Source: Amoebidium appalachense (lineage: Eukaryota > Ichthyosporea). Taken from it: a DNA stretch of 64,000 nucleotides. Where the stretch lies: the NCBI GenBank assembly GCA_963693365.1, contig CAVNZM010000001.1:1054001-1118000 (forward strand). Direction: 5' to 3'. Every line of letters starts with the position of its first letter. Within the stretch, counting starts at the first letter, position 1. Positions 46,566 to 60,286 of the stretch are shown piece after piece. Under the pieces are notes generated by a model. The model was not told the DNA's origin and did no database searches. It saw nothing but the letters and a program-made list of their open reading frames with translations. A program made the translations under genes and the position numbers.

Positions 46566-47273
46566 TGTCATCTTCACTTAATTCTCAGCAAGACTTAGAA
46601 GTTGAGTTTGGTATTTATTTATTAGTTGTTGTAGTTTGTTTCCTTTTCCTTTCTTCATTTCTTTCTTTCTTTTCCGTTTCCGTGTACACGACATCTTAGA
46701 TCTGTGTACGTATCGACATACTTAGCTCGCGCACACGTATTGTCGTTTGCGTCAAAATCTATATATGTCATCCAATCATATCTCGTTTGTATTTTCCCAA
46801 ATATAGTAACTTACATTCCTTTCTCATTCCTTTCCCACGACGTAGCATTGTGCTATGTTCTTCAACTATTAGGAAAAATTATATTTAGACGTGTTATGAT
46901 AAGAACATGTATAAATATATGTTATGAATTAATAGTTACATAAGTGGTTTCATTTTATTAAATGTTTCCGTGCTTTTATTAGAAGTTTCTTTCATTAGAG
47001 GATTGAGTTTTATATTCTAAATGTCGACAGACATTTTATTCGATATAGTTTACACTCATAGTTTTCATTCTTTTGATTGGTTTATCGTTTCACATTCCCA
47101 AGTATAAAAGGGACCTCATCTTGAAATAAATCACAAGCAGTCGTATTCACTTCCTATGGTTCCAGAAATCGTTCCTCCTCTCCGGTTGTGTTTTTCCCGT
47201 GTGTCTTTGTGTTGTGTTTTACATAACACCCATCTGTGCTCTCTGCTTCTCCGTTTACCCACACAAAATAACA
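46566..47273 (+). repeat. 3' LTR of copia A-2
   Basis: 708 bp, preceded by AGTGGGGA at 46558-46565 and followed by CTCCC. Confidence 0.95.
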
Positions 47274-47568
47274 CTCCCGGCTGGTGTTGTTAAAGTGAGC
47301 TGTGCTCACTTCCCCACTAGCGTTGCTGCGGCTAGAACCGTGGGATAAGGCGTAACTAAAAATAGTGCCAGTTGGGGTCAGACTTATGAGTGTGCTATAC
47401 AGTACGATCTGTGTCTAGGCGGAAGACGGTAAGCTCCCCTGAGGCAGTGCCTCGCTGGGAGTGAAACGGGATAAAATAAAAATAGTAAAGGCGGTCATTA
47501 TATATAAAACGACAACCCCCTCCCCTCCCCCCCCCCCCCCATCCAAGCGGACTGGTTCATGAACCAAC

Positions 47569-48495
47569 TGTTGTAATACCTAGTATTTACATGTGGTAAG
47601 ATCTTATCAGTTTGTGTTATGTTTCAGTTCATATGCTTAGTGTATATGCCACACTCCTATTATGTAAAGTGTAGCATCGATCTCCGATATGCTTGTATAC
47701 TTGTAATCGTGTTGTATCGGCTTTAATCGTGTGTTGTAATATCGATTAGAATATTTATATGTGTGTACACGGATCCACCCACTCAGGGAGAGACGTGTAC
47801 ATGTTCGTGTGTATGTAAATATCTCTGGTTATAGTTATGCTATTACTATCTTGTTTGTTGATCTGTGCTCTCTTTTCCTTCCTCTTTCTCCTTCCTTATT
47901 TTCTTTTCTTTCTCTCCTTGTCTTCATGTGTATAATCGTATTTCTTTTCTACTAATATATGTTAGGTAGATTTGTGTTACTTAATACGTGTTCATTGGAC
48001 GGTAACACACTTAGGCTACACTTAGAATAGCATGTGTGTTTAGACTTCATTAATTTACTTTAGTTTTCATGTGTTGCCGGGCTTTAACCAATCATCAAGG
48101 TTAAGTGTGATATGTCTGAGTCTTTGCAGTATGTCATAGGTTAGAACTTCCTTGATGATGACACGAGTTGATCTTAACTAGTGTCTGTGTCCTATCGTGT
48201 ACGTCTCCGCGTACCGGATCTCTCTGAAAGCAATTGGTTCTTAGTGATTGGTTTCTATTAGAGATAGATCTGATTTCCGACTGGTCGGAAATCATGTATG
48301 GATTGGACTTAGAGGAATTTCAGGTATTTATTCGAAGATCAGAATAAATTCAGTTCAGTCGTGTCTAAACATTGATTGTCTGTTGTGTACACTGCTCCGA
48401 TCGTTCCGTGTTTTGTTGTTGTGTGTGTCTGTGGTGTTTTTACACTGCACCACTGTGTCTCTGCTTTCATCCCAAATATTTATACAATTTTAACA
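47569..48495 (+). repeat. 5' LTR of copia B-3
   Basis: 927 bp, TGTTGTAATACC to TTTTAACA, followed by GGTTATGCAGCCC. It is the complete version of the truncated LTR at 40776-41454. Confidence 0.92.
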
Positions 48496-48557
48496 GGTTA
48501 TGCAGCCCTTTTGCACGCTCCCTACACACATCTAGAACTAGCGATCGTTTTTCAATC

Positions 48558-51500
48558 ATGGATCCAAACAAAACTGGTGTAAACAAAATAACCATGTGGA
48601 AAGGTGAAGGGAAGACTGGTCCCGATAGCAAAACCACCTATTTTCAATGGGAAATCATTTTTCTCGGCATGATGACCGGCACTAAAGGTGTCCGACTCGT
48701 GGATGTTGTACTTGCTGACAACTACGTCCCCCCTACCACCGTCGCGGTTGACGGTGAACCCCCCTTCTACGGCTACGGCACTACCGCGGAACTCAAGGAG
48801 GCCCGCAATTGCCTCCTGCTCCATATGATTCAGAACATCGACCCTTCCGTCCTCACCACCGTTGCCCAGTACCGTATTGGCATGGACCCTGAACGGGCCA
48901 TGTGGAAATTCCGTCAACACTACCTCCAAGGCAAACCCGATCAGATCCGCATCCTTCACCGTCAGTGGGATGCCTGTGCCCTTCCGCCCGGTGAATCATT
49001 CACCACCTACCTGAGTCGTCTGCAGACCATCGTGAACCAGCTCCAGTCCCTCCAAGATGAGTCCATTCACTTCACTCGTCTAGCTGAGAAGTTCTTCAAT
49101 GAACTCACCACCAGAGACGACCTCACCCTTGAGTTCAACCGTCTTATCGAAGACTATCACTTCGGTGATAAGCTATTCCCCGACTTCGAGTCCCTCCACA
49201 ACCACGACAAGGGCATCGAGCTACGTCAAGACCTCAAGATGCAACTCTGGAGCAACCGTGCCCACCGTGCCTCCAAGTCCAGCATGGCATTAAATGCCAG
49301 TGCTCCCCCCCGTGATCTTCCTCGCCGTGACTTACGCAACCGACTTGACCGTACCCCTGGCACGGACCTCCGAACTCGTCTCTCCCGTCAGCACACCCGA
49401 TCCCGTTCCCCCCACCGGCCTGCCTTCCGGTCCACGTCTCGTTCCCCCAGTCGTTCCCGTTTCTCGGGTTCCCGTCGTTCTGATTCCCCGGCTCGTTCTA
49501 ACAACCCGTCCGTGAAAGCATGCTCCTACTGCCACGAGCCTGATCACACGATCATCGATTGCCCCGAGCCGAAATGCCGTATGTCCAGACACAACCGTTC
49601 CCGTCAAGGCAGTGAGAAATCTGTCTCCTTTGCCTTCTCGGCATACAATGCTAGCTCCGTCCCCGTGTCCTCCGACCCTGCCTGGGATTCCGGGTGCAAC
49701 ATGACTGTCTGCCCCACCCGTGAGTTCTTCCATGACCTCACTCCCCTTCCGACACCGACTCCCGTTGCTGCCTTCAATGGCACCCCCGTCTTGGCCACCC
49801 ACACCGGCCATATCGTCATCAACACCACCACCGACCATGGCACTGCCACCCTTACCATTGAAGCCTAGTACTACACCCCGTCTGGCCAAGCCTTCCTCAT
49901 TTCAACATCCCAAGCTGCTGCCGAATACATCAAGGGTGATTTGAATGATGCCTCCACTCCGTCATTCCTCGTCGACCGACTCACCGGCCGTCATCTCGTC
50001 AACCTCCGTCTACACAACGGTCTGTATTACTTCAAGGACTACACCATTCAACCACCCACTCGTCCTGTGGCTCTGGCTGCCACTACCAGTGTTAATCCAT
50101 CCATCTGGCACCATCGTCTGGGGCGGTCTCCCCTCGTCTGTCCTCGACTGTGATGTTCCTGATTGTCATGGCTGCATTATGGGTAAAACCACCAAGGCTC
50201 CGTTCAAGGGTGACCGTCCTCACTCCAACATCCCCGGTCATGAATGGCATTGGGATTTTTTTGAGCCTACCACAACATCGTACGGAGGTTCCAAGGTTGC
50301 TCTCGTCACTGTCTGCCGTGCCTCTGGACTCGTCAAGATCTACCCGATGGCCGACCGTACAACCACCCTGGACATTCTCACAGCTCACACCAACCTCGTT
50401 GCTACCCATGCCCCCTCCAAAGTTGGTGTCTACCACTTCGACTCCGGCTCTGAGTTCACCTCCAAGGCTACCCGTGCTTTTTGCCTCTCCCAGGGCATCA
50501 AGGCCAGCTATGCTCCGGTGGACTGCCCTCAACTGAACGGCTATGTTGAACGTCGTATGCGGTTCCTCCAAGAGATTGTTCGTTCCCTCCTCCATCAAGT
50601 CCAAGATCAGTCTCTGTCCCCCAAACTGTGGGCTGAGGCCCTCCAACATGCCGCCTACATCATCAACGTCACCCCGTCCACGACTGCCAATGGTCGTACA
50701 CCATTCGAGGTTTTCTACGGTGTCAAGCCCGACATCTCCGAGCTCAAAGTGTTCGGTTGCCCTGCCTACACTCATGTGCCAGCCTCTAAACGGAAAAACA
50801 AGCTGGCCCCCACCGTCAAACTCGGCATGTATATCGGCTATGATCTTCAATCACACTGCCACCGGATCTTCAACCCCACCACCCATGATCGTGTCGGCCT
50901 CTTCCGTGATGTGATCTTCGACGAATCAGCTTATCTCCCGTCCGACATTCCATCAACACTTCCGACCCCCGACACCACTGCTACCTCGACCACCCCACCC
51001 CCCACAGTTGACACTGAAGATGATGTTTGTCTGGTGTACTCTGGCCCCCCTCCTGCCATCATCGTTCCCCCGACACCCCCCCCCACCGGCCCCCCTGCCC
51101 CCGTGCCCGTCCAGCCTGCCGACCCTCATCCTGCCCCTGGCAACGTCACACCCATCCGACCCGGCTCCCCCGACAAACTTCCACTCGGCCCCGTCCAGCC
51201 CGGAGGTTGCCCCCCCTGCAATTCCGAACTTCCAAGTTCCCCCCCCCCCCCGTCTCCACCTCCCCCGGTTCCTGCACCCCGTCGTTCTGCCCGTCTACAG
51301 GGCAAGGTTGGACTTCAAGCCACCACCACCCTGCCAGTCCCCCCCGGTCCCCCCATCAACATCGACCAACTACCCAAACTTGTCCGTCAACTGTGTTCCG
51401 GATGTTAAATTAGATAATTATTTGGGATGAAAGCAGAGACACAGTGGTGCAGTGTGAAAACACCACAAACACACACAACGACAAAGCACGAAACGATCGG

Positions 51501-53172
51501 AGCAGTGTACACAACAGACATCAATGTTTAGACACGACTGAACTGAATTTATTCTGATCTTCGAATAAATACCTGAAATTCCTCTAAGTCCAATCCATAC
51601 ATGATTTCCGACCAGTCGGAAATCAGATCTATCTCTAATAGAAACCAATCACTAAGAACCAATTGCTTTCAGAGAGATCCGGTACGCGGAGACGTACACG
51701 ATAGGACACAGACACTAGTTAAGATCAACTCGTGTCATCATCAAGGAAGTTCTAACCTATGACATACTGCAAAGACTCAGACATATCACACTTAACCTTG
51801 ATGATTGGTTAAAGCCCGGCAACACATGAAAACTAAAGTAAATTAATAAAGTCTAATCACACATGCTATTCTAAGTGTAGCCTAAGTGTGTTACCGTCCA
51901 ATGAACACGTATTAAGTAACACAAATCTACCTAACATATATTAGTAGAAAAGAAATACGATTATACACATGAAGACAAAGAGAGAAAGAAAAGAAAACAA
52001 GGAAGGAGAAAGAGGAAGGAAAAGAGAGCACAGATCAACAAACAAGATAGTAATAGCATAACTATAACCAGAGATATTTATGTACACACGAACATGTACA
52101 CGTCTCTCCCTGAGTGGGTGGATCCGTGTACACACATATAAATATTCTAATCGATATTACAACACACGATTAAAGCCGATACAAGACGATTACAAGTATA
52201 CAAGCATATCGGAGATCGATGCTACACTTTTCGTAATAGGAGTGTAGCTTTTACACTAAGCATATGAACTGAAACATAACACAAACTGAGAAGATCTTAC
52301 CATATGTAAATACTACGTATTACAACACCGGACCCAATGGTGACCAGGTCAAGTCAGCCCTCACTGCTGAGTATCAAGCCTTCCTCGACAAAGACATCTT
52401 TGAACTTTTTGACCCTCCCCCTGGTGCTAACATCGTCGGCTTCAAGTGGATTGTCTCCGAGCAAACTCTCAACTCGGCTGGTGACACCAAGATCAAGGCC
52501 CGTGGTGTTGCTCAAGGCTTCAGTCAGCAATACGGTGTTGACTATGAGTTGATTGAGACCCCTGTCATCCGTCCGGCTGCTCTCCGTTCCATCAACTCGA
52601 CGTGTCTACGGCCTTTCTCAACAGCCCACTCACCAAGACCATCTACATGAAACCACCCCCGGGATTCATCACCATGGCCACACTTGGCAAGGTCTGGAGA
52701 CTCAAGAAAGCCCTGTACGGCCTCAAGCAAGCCTCCAAGGCTTGGTACGACTTCCTCGACGGCATTCTTCTTGCCCATGGCCTGACCCGTACTAAGACAG
52801 ACCCGTGCATCTACCTCCGGTTCTTCCCCAACAACGATGTGGTTCGGGCTGGTAACTACGTCGACGACTCCACCATCACCAACACCCGGGGTTCTACTGC
52901 TGCCAGTGACCTTGCTGCCCACATCAGCAAGATGGCCAGCTGTCGTATGAGTCCATTTGACCGTATGCTCGGTGTTGATTTTAATCACTCTGATCCCCAT
53001 CACCTCCACATGCACCAGAGGTCTTACATCATGGATATCATCCACGACTTCAACTTCACCGATGCCAAGTCCAAGTCTACCCCCATCCCTGCAGGCACCA
53101 CCGTCTCCCTAGCTGACTGCCCCCCCCAACCGTTCACCGTGCCCTACCGTGAGTTACTCGGCCGTCTCCTCG
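48558..53172 (+). pseudogene. copia B-3 gag-pol (multiple disruptions)
   Basis: ATG 48558 (MDPNKTGVNKITMW). Gag, zinc knuckle and protease are open up to 49868, where a 3-base insertion (GCCTAGTACTAC versus GCCTACTAC) makes an in-frame TAG. A 60-odd base deletion near 50124 removes the integrase finger start. Small insertions follow near 50796 and 50887. The reverse LTR B interrupts the linker at 51403. A deletion near 52589 removes about 36 bases of RT. NYVDD is present near 52857. The sequence ends in PYRELLGRLL at 53172. Confidence 0.9.
51403..52327 (-). mobile_element. solo LTR B, reverse strand, inside copia B-3
   Basis: 925 bp reverse LTR (TGTTAAATT to TACAACA) flanked by CCGGA at 51398-51402 and 52328-52332. 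The copia B-3 frame continues across it (LCSG to GPNGDQVKSAL). Solo LTRs normally form by recombination between the two LTRs of a full insertion. Confidence 0.95.
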
Positions 53173-54340
53173 AGCCAACTCTACCCTCTTTTCGACCATA
53201 TGGGGAAACATAACACCAACAGAATCAACCGGAACCCCAAGATATTTGTATTCTGGAACTATAGGTACAGGTTTAGATGATAATGTAAATGTGTGTAAAT
53301 TGTTGGCTATATCAGGTACAAGAACACCACATTTGTCTATGTTAAGGATCATAAGGTTTGCCTTGCACCACTCTGACACTACATCGAACAATCTTTGCAG
53401 GCGTCTAGGGGTACGGGCAAGGAGGGACAGATCATCAGCATAGAGAAGTGCAGGCGGAAAGTTATTAATAGGGTCATCGTTTTCGGCGTAAATCTTGACA
53501 GCCAAATCATCTATAAATAGGTTAAACAAAAAGGGGCTAAGCAATGAACCCTGCAAGCGACCTCTAGTACGAGCAAAACCATATGAAAGATGCCCATTAA
53601 CCACAGCTCTACCATAGGTTTGAGACAAGAGTGCTTCTAACAGAACACCAATGCAGTGTGGTACACCCCGTGCAGCAAGCTTTTCCCATAGGAGACCAGG
53701 GGAGACAGAATCGTAAGCAGTTTTCCAATCAATAAAGCCAACATATCGTGCACCAACTTGCATAGAATCGTGCAGTGCCATTATTTGAACATAACATGAA
53801 TTGTTTTTACGAAAAGCGGATTGGCATGGGTGTATGTGAAGAATAGATTGAAACCTAGGGTGATGTGCAAATAACGTAAGTAAGCAAGCTTCAAAGAATC
53901 TACGAACAACCTGGGTTAGTGTAATGGGGCGAAAGGATGATATGGGGCCCTCAGAGTCCTTCTTAACTATGGGGATCACTAAGGTATCTAACCAAGATGA
54001 CGGGGTCATGTCCACATTTAACACACCAGGAAAAGAGAGAGCTTAACATGATAGTAAGATCAGGTTTAATAGCACGATCACTTTCCTTTTGTGGGTAGGA
54101 AGGAACAAGGATTTTAAGAAACCCAGCAGGGAGTCCATCAGGTCCACAAGACTTACTATTAAGTCTAGAGCTATAACTAGATATCACAGACCATATGGTA
54201 TCGGGACTGAAAAAGGGGAGGATCGATTCAATGGGGATAGATGGGTCTACAGGCCACACAATAGGTTTCTGCATCAGATGTGAGCGGGGGTCCTATCTTT
54301 AAACAGTTCCGAGAAATTCTTATCAGAGTCTATGAGGGGG
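53173..54340 (-). pseudogene. LINE M ORF2 fragment with reverse transcriptase
   Basis: Contains SCGPDGLPAGFLK, FRPITLTQVV, FIDWKTAYDSV, LQGSLLSPFLFNLFIDDLA and LLYADDLSLL (catalytic DD). The frame breaks near 54003 (extra base in GACGGGGTCATG). The upstream peptide IDSDKNFSELFKDR extends past the LINE P insertion point of copy 1. Confidence 0.8.
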
Positions 54341-54382
54341 TCTCCAGTGGTATTACCAATAATACGAGCAGGGGGGCCAGAG
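53173..54382 (-). mobile_element. LINE M copy 3, internal piece
   Basis: Reverse-strand ORF2 segment matching 12948-13996 and 18634-18722 of copy 1, without LINE P. Left join to copia B-3 is at CTC/GAGCC, right join to Ty3 at GAGAGCAGGAAGG. It lacks the LINE 3' end, so it reached this place by rearrangement or deletion, not by simple insertion. Confidence 0.85.
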
Positions 54383-55063
54383 AGCAGGAAGGTAAGGGTG
54401 AAGGTGAAGGTCTTCGTAAGTATGGTAAGAAATGGTTGCCTCTTTTCATTGGTCCGTATGAAATAGTGGCTAGGTTAGGTCCGACGGAACATAAGGTGCA
54501 GAGGTTGGATAATGAGAGTGATGTTAGATATTATAATGTAGATGATATAAAGGAATATTAGGGCCCTTAGGGTAAAACGGCCGGAGGGCCGTCGAGTGTT
54601 AGATGCATTCACCCCCGACTATGACGGGTCGGTGGATGTATCGGAGGCTGCAGAAGATAAAATTATGGATAAAAAGGTTATCGAACTTGAAGGTAAGGAA
54701 GGTAAGGTAAATTATTATTTAATTCGTTTTGAGGGAGGTTATCAGGAAGATCAGTGGTTGCCTGAGTTTCATTTGGATTGCCCGTTTTCTATTCGTGCTT
54801 ATGAGGCTAGGTTAGTGCAGAGGGAGTTGCCTACTGCTCCTGTTATAGCTCCCTCTAGGCCGAAGAGAGTTATTCCTCAGTTTAATCGTGGTGTGAAAAA
54901 GTCGGTGAGGGAGGGGGCCGGGGGGGAAGTGATGCAAATACACGTAGACACACGGGGGGAGGGGGAGGGAGGGGGGGAGATCGAGGAGGAGTGTGAACGT
55001 AGTCGTAGGAATTTAATTTATTATCATAGGTGTCTCCGTAGGTATCAAGCTTATGGTGTAGAT
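54383..55063 (+). pseudogene. second Ty3 chromovirus fragment: integrase tail and chromodomain
   Basis: Homologous to 28135-28807. WLPLFIGPYEIVARLGPTE, then a 5-base deletion near 54559 gives a stop (KEY*). The next frame carries the chromodomain (DKKVIELEGKEGKVNYYLIR, QEDQWLPEFHL) and ends QAYGVD with TAA at 55064-55066. Here the region before 54559 is intact, whereas copy 1 is broken at 28265, so the two copies decayed independently. Confidence 0.85.
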
Positions 55064-55140
55064 TAATTTATTATTAATCTTCGTAATTTATTTAATTTAA
55101 TTTTTTTTGGGAGACTGATTAGTCTATGTCTGTTTAGGGG

Positions 55141-55567
55141 GTTTTAGATGTAATGTGACTGAGGTGGGGCTCAGCTTTTCTGGGGGCCGGGGGGCCCGGG
55201 GGGGGGGGGGGGGTTGACATATACTAATCCGTCTCAGCAGATCAGCCTAAGTCTACAATCGGGATCGGGGGGGGGGGGGGGGGGGTAGGCCCGGGTCCAC
55301 TAATCATCAAGATCAAGTCCGGGGCCTCAAGATAGCTGTACAGCTGCAAGCATCTTGCCTCTGCCGGCGCAGGGCAGGACCCCGTCAGCTGGAGCAGCCA
55401 ACCAATAGAATTCTAATTAGTGTGTAGGATAGATCATAGGAGGACTTTGGAATGTGATAAGTTCGGGCAGAAGGCCTTTGTAAATATTGGCAAGTTTTGA
55501 TAGTGTATGCTGCCAAACGTATTTATATATTTCGATGTAGAGGAAGGGGGGGGGGGGGGGGGGGAAG
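55141..55567 (+). repeat. partial Ty3 LTR
   Basis: Matches the first 400 bp or so of 28889-29657 with G runs at about 55197-55213, 55267-55285 and 55547-55564. It ends in the last G run, where an LTR A-like piece begins. Confidence 0.8.
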
Positions 55568-55720
55568 TGTCATCTACCCATGATTAACGGCAAGACTTAG
55601 AAGTTGAGTTATATACATGTTTATTAGTTTGTTGTAGTTCGTTTCCTTTTCCCTTTTCCTTCCTTCCTTTCTTCCTTTCCTTACCGTTTCCGTGTGCACA
55701 GATACCTTAGATCTGTGTAC
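55568..55720 (+). mobile_element. LTR A-like fragment
   Basis: The first 150 bp of a diverged family-A LTR (TGTCATCTACCC), cut by the copia C LTR at 55721. Confidence 0.75.
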
Positions 55721-56651
55721 TGTTGAAGTACGTAGTTTGTACATGTGTAAGATCTTTCAGTTTGTGTTTATGATTCAGTTCATAGCATTAATGTAAAAGC
55801 CACCCTCCTTGTTCGTAAAATTGTTAATCGATCTCAAATATGTTTTCGTGTCTGTAATCGTGTCTTATTGGCTCTAATCGTGTGTTGATCTAAAGATTAG
55901 AATATAGATATGTGCCTGCACGAATCCACTCAGTAGGAGTGCTCGTGCACATGTTTGTGTGTACATGAATATCTTATGTTGTAACTGTGCTATCGTGTTC
56001 ATGTTTGTTGTTCTGTGTTCCTCTCTTTTTCTCTCTTCTCTTCTTCTCTTTTCTTTCCTCCTTTTCCCTGGTGTTCATGTGTGTGATCACTGTTCTTTCT
56101 CACTAATATACGTTGAGTCAATTCGTGTGAAGTAGATGTGTTTTGATTGAAAGAAAAACACATAGGCTACACCATGTACTATTTTATGTGTCAATAGTTT
56201 ATTCAACTATGTTTGTTTTGCGAATTGCCGCGGTCTAACCAATCACTAGACTAGTCATAACGTGTCCCTGCCGTTAACCTCAATAATAGGTTAGAAATTA
56301 GTGTCAAGGTTTACAGTTTCTTCGTGACTGTGTTCTTATGCCTTGCCGTGATCTATTGCGAGTGTTGGATCTCTTGCTGTAGTGATCAGTCCATTATGAT
56401 TGGTCTATCCGATATCTATTCTGATTTCCGACTGGTCTGAAATCACACATAGGTTTGACTTAGTGATTGCAGTTATATAAGCACATCTCAAAATAAATTC
56501 AGTTCAGTTGTGTCTAAACATTGATGTCTGTTCTGTACACTTCTCCGATCGGTTCCGTCTGTGTGTTTGTCTGTGTGTCTGTGGTGTTTTTACACTGCAC
56601 CACTGTGTCTCTGCTTCCCCGACATAGTCAGAATACTTATAAATTTTTTCA
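55721..56651 (+). repeat. LTR of copia C
   Basis: TGTTGAAGTACG to TTTTTTCA. It contains AATAAATTCAGTTCAGT and TGTCTAAACATTGATGTCTG, shared with LTR B; the rest is only loosely similar. Confidence 0.85.
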
Positions 56652-56726
56652 GGTTATGCTGCCCTTTTTGCACGCTCTCTATACACACATCACCACCGCG
56701 ATCGCCCACCAGCGCGCTAGTCCACC

Positions 56727-58638
56727 ATGGATCCCATCAAGTCCGGCGTAAACAAAATCACCATGTGGAAGGGTGAAGGCAAGACCGGCCCTGACTACAA
56801 GACCACCTACTTCCAATGGACAGAAATCATTTTCCTCGGCATGATGACCGGCACCAAAGGTGCCCTACTTGTGGACGTTTGTTCTCGCTGACAACTACGT
56901 TCCACCCAACACCGCCGCCATTGATGGTGTGCTTCCCTTCTACGGTTACGCTACTGCGGCTGAACTCAAGGACGCCCGCAACTGCTTACTTCTTCACATG
57001 ATCCAGAACATCGACCCGTCTGTCCTCACCACCGTCGCCCAGTACCGTATCGGCATGGACCCTGAACGGGCCATGTGGAAGTTCCGACAACACTACCTCC
57101 AAGGCAAACCCGACCAGGTCCGTCTCCTCCGTCGCGAGTGGGATGCCTGCTCCCTCAAGTCCAGTGAGACATTCACTGACTACCTCCAGCGTCTCCAAAC
57201 CATCGTCACCCAGCTTCTGTCCCTGCAAGATGACTCAGTCACATTCACCCATCTGGCAGAGAAGTTCTTTAATGAACTTACCACCCGTGACGATCTCACC
57301 AGTGTATTCAGCCGTCTACTCGAAGACTACCACTTCGGAGATAAGCTCTTCTCCGACTTTGAGACTCTGCACAACCACGTGAAAGGCATTGAGCTACGCC
57401 AACAACTCAAGACTAAACTCCGTACCAGCCGTGACCCCCGCAGCTCCACCACCAGCATGGCTTTGACTGCCCGTGCTCCCCCCGAGATCTTCCTCGCCGT
57501 GACTTACGCCACCGCATCAACAAACCACCCAGTGCTGATCTCCGTACTCATTTCTCCCGTCAGCACACCCGTTCCCGTTCACCCCACCGGCCTACCTTCC
57601 GGTCCATGTCCCGTTCCCCGAGCCGTTCCCGTTTCCCTGACCCCCGCCGTTCCGTTCACCCGGCTCGTTCCAACACCCCGGCCAACTCCTGCTTGTACTG
57701 CCGTGAACCTTGCCACCAGATTACCAACTGCCCTGAACCTGGCTGCCGTGTTGCCAGAAACGCCCGCAACACCAACAAGTCCGTCTCCTTTGCCTTCTCA
57801 GCTTACAATGTCAGCTCAGTCCCCGTGTCGTCCGACCCGGCCTGGGATTCCGGTTGCAACATGACTGTTTGCCCCCACCGTGAGTTCTTCCAGGACCTCA
57901 CCCCCCTCCCAGCCCCTACCCCAGTTGCTGCCTTCAACGGTATCCCCGTCTTGGCTACCCACCAGGGCCATATCACCCTCAACACCATAACCATCCACGG
58001 CACCAACACCCTCACCATTGAGGCCTACTACACACCGTCCGGTCAGGCCTTCCTCATCTCCACATCTCAGGCTGCTGCTGAATACATCAAGGGTGACCTC
58101 AACGATGCCTCCACCCCGTCGTTCTTATTTGACCGACACACCGGCCGTCACCTCGTCAACCTCCGTCTGTACAACGGTCTGTACTACTTCACAGACTACA
58201 CCATTAAACCCCCAGCCAGTCCAGTAGCTCTGGCTGCCACCACCAGTGTTCATCCCTCCATCTGGCATTATCGTCTCGGACACCGTGCCATGACCGGCAT
58301 CAAGGAGATGATCACCAAGGACCTCGTCATTGGCCTCCCCGACTCCGTACTTGACTGTGCCGTCCCTGATTGCCATGGCTGCATGATGGGCAAAACTACC
58401 AAGGCTCCATTCAAGGGTGACCGTCCTCACTCTGCTGTCCCCGGCTATGAGTGGCACTGGGACTTCTTTGAGCCTTCCACCACGTCGTACGGAGGTTCCA
58501 AGGTTGCTCTCGTTACCGTGTGCCGTGCCTCTGGTCTCGTGAAGATCTACCCCATGGCTGACCGTTCATCTACCCTGGATGTCATCAAGTCCCACACCCA
58601 CCTTGTGTCCAATCATGCCTCTTCCACCGTGGGTGTCT
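56727..58638 (+). pseudogene. copia C gag-pol fragment (frameshifted)
   Basis: ATG 56727 (MDPIKSGVNKITMW). One extra T near 56880 shifts frame (VDVCSR then stop; the continuing frame reads FVLADNYVP). A second shift near 57485 lies in CCCCCC before GAGATC. Zinc knuckle CLYCREPCHQITNC, protease DSGCN, integrase HYRLGHR and CHGC, WDFFEPS. The sequence stops before the second integrase Asp at 58638. Confidence 0.88.
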
Positions 58639-58740
58639 TGTCATCTTCACTTGATTCTCAGCAAGACTTAGAAGTTAAGTTTTGTATTTGTTTATTAGTT
58701 TGTTGTAGTTTGTTTCCTTTTCCTTTCTTCATTTCATTAG
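58639..58740 (+). mobile_element. LTR A-like stub
   Basis: TGTCATCTTCACTTGATTC and about 80 further bases of LTR A start, then unrelated TTAGTTAGTATTATTA before the next fragment. Confidence 0.7.
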
Positions 58741-58752
58741 TTAGTATTATTA

Positions 58753-59166
58753 GGCTACAAGGTTGCTCTGGTGTGTGTTTGTGATGCCACCGGTTACACC
58801 ACCGTGTTCCCCCTCTACAACCGTGGTGAAACCCTCAGCTACATTCAGTCTCTCGTTGAAACCATCGAACGTCAGACACCTGAGATCGTCACCCATCTTC
58901 GGTTTGACTCCGGCTCTGAGTTCACCTCCAGGGACACCGAGGCCTACTGCAAGCAGAAAGGCATCATCATGGAGTTTGCCCCCGTCGACACACCACAGCA
59001 CAACGGTGTTGTTGAACGGAAGATGAGAGAACTGCAAGAGACAGTCCGTTGCTTCCTCCATGCCGACAAGGACCAACCTCTCTCTCCTAAGTTGTGGGTT
59101 GCTGCTCTCAAGCATGCTGGCTACATCATCAACGTCACACCGTCATCTGCTGCCAACGGCAACACT
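58753..59166 (+). pseudogene. copia A integrase fragment
   Basis: Homologous to 6192-6609 of copia A-1 and open in one frame. Contains the second catalytic Asp and Glu (FDSGSEFTS, GVVERKMREL). Interrupted at 59166 by the reverse LTR E after AACGGCAACACT. Confidence 0.88.
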
Positions 59167-60147
<981 letters not shown>

Positions 60148-60286
60148 TCCCCACTCAAGGGGTTGAAGTTTGTGTTCTCGTGTCTGTTGATGTGACGGTA
60201 GATGAGGTCCAAACACAGGAGGGGCCGTCACACTCAAGTTTCCCCACTCGAGGATGCAAACCGAAGATCCTTGAGGTGGGAAGGAG
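60148..60286 (-). other. copia E 3' untranslated region, part 1
   Basis: Reverse-strand counterpart of the 8625-8742 region of copia A, with TCCCCACT at 60148 and 60241. It ends at the left target duplication (60282-60286) of the miniature element. Confidence 0.8.

Larger units (their letters stand above)
41524..47273 (+). mobile_element. copia A-2, full-length, intact long ORF but no RT core
   Basis: 5750 bp, 708-bp LTRs at 41524-42231 and 46566-47273 with one visible difference (ATATATTTTAC versus ATATAGTTTAC), target duplication CTCCC. It is nearly identical to copia A-1 over its whole length, including the same RT deletion. Inserted in the second unit of the tandem duplication, so it is younger than that event. 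Confidence 0.95.
47569..53172 (+). mobile_element. copia B-3, 3' truncated and decayed
   Basis: Begins with a complete 927-bp LTR B (47569-48495), followed by gag-pol that is 3' cut at 53172, where a LINE M piece starts. A reverse solo LTR B (51403-52327, duplication CCGGA) sits in the coding region. There is no 3' LTR. Confidence 0.9.
55721..58638 (+). mobile_element. copia C, 3' truncated
   Basis: LTR of 931 bp (55721-56651), putative primer site GGTTATGCTGCCC at 56652-56664, then gag-pol to the middle of integrase, where an LTR A-like piece starts. It is related to family B at about the level of clearly alignable protein, but the LTR is diverged except around AATAAATTCAGTTCAGT. Confidence 0.88.

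Noticed and set aside
53173-54382. Simple LINE M insertion
   Set aside because: It lacks the LINE 3' end and any target duplication; both ends lie inside ORF2, so rearrangement is more likely.
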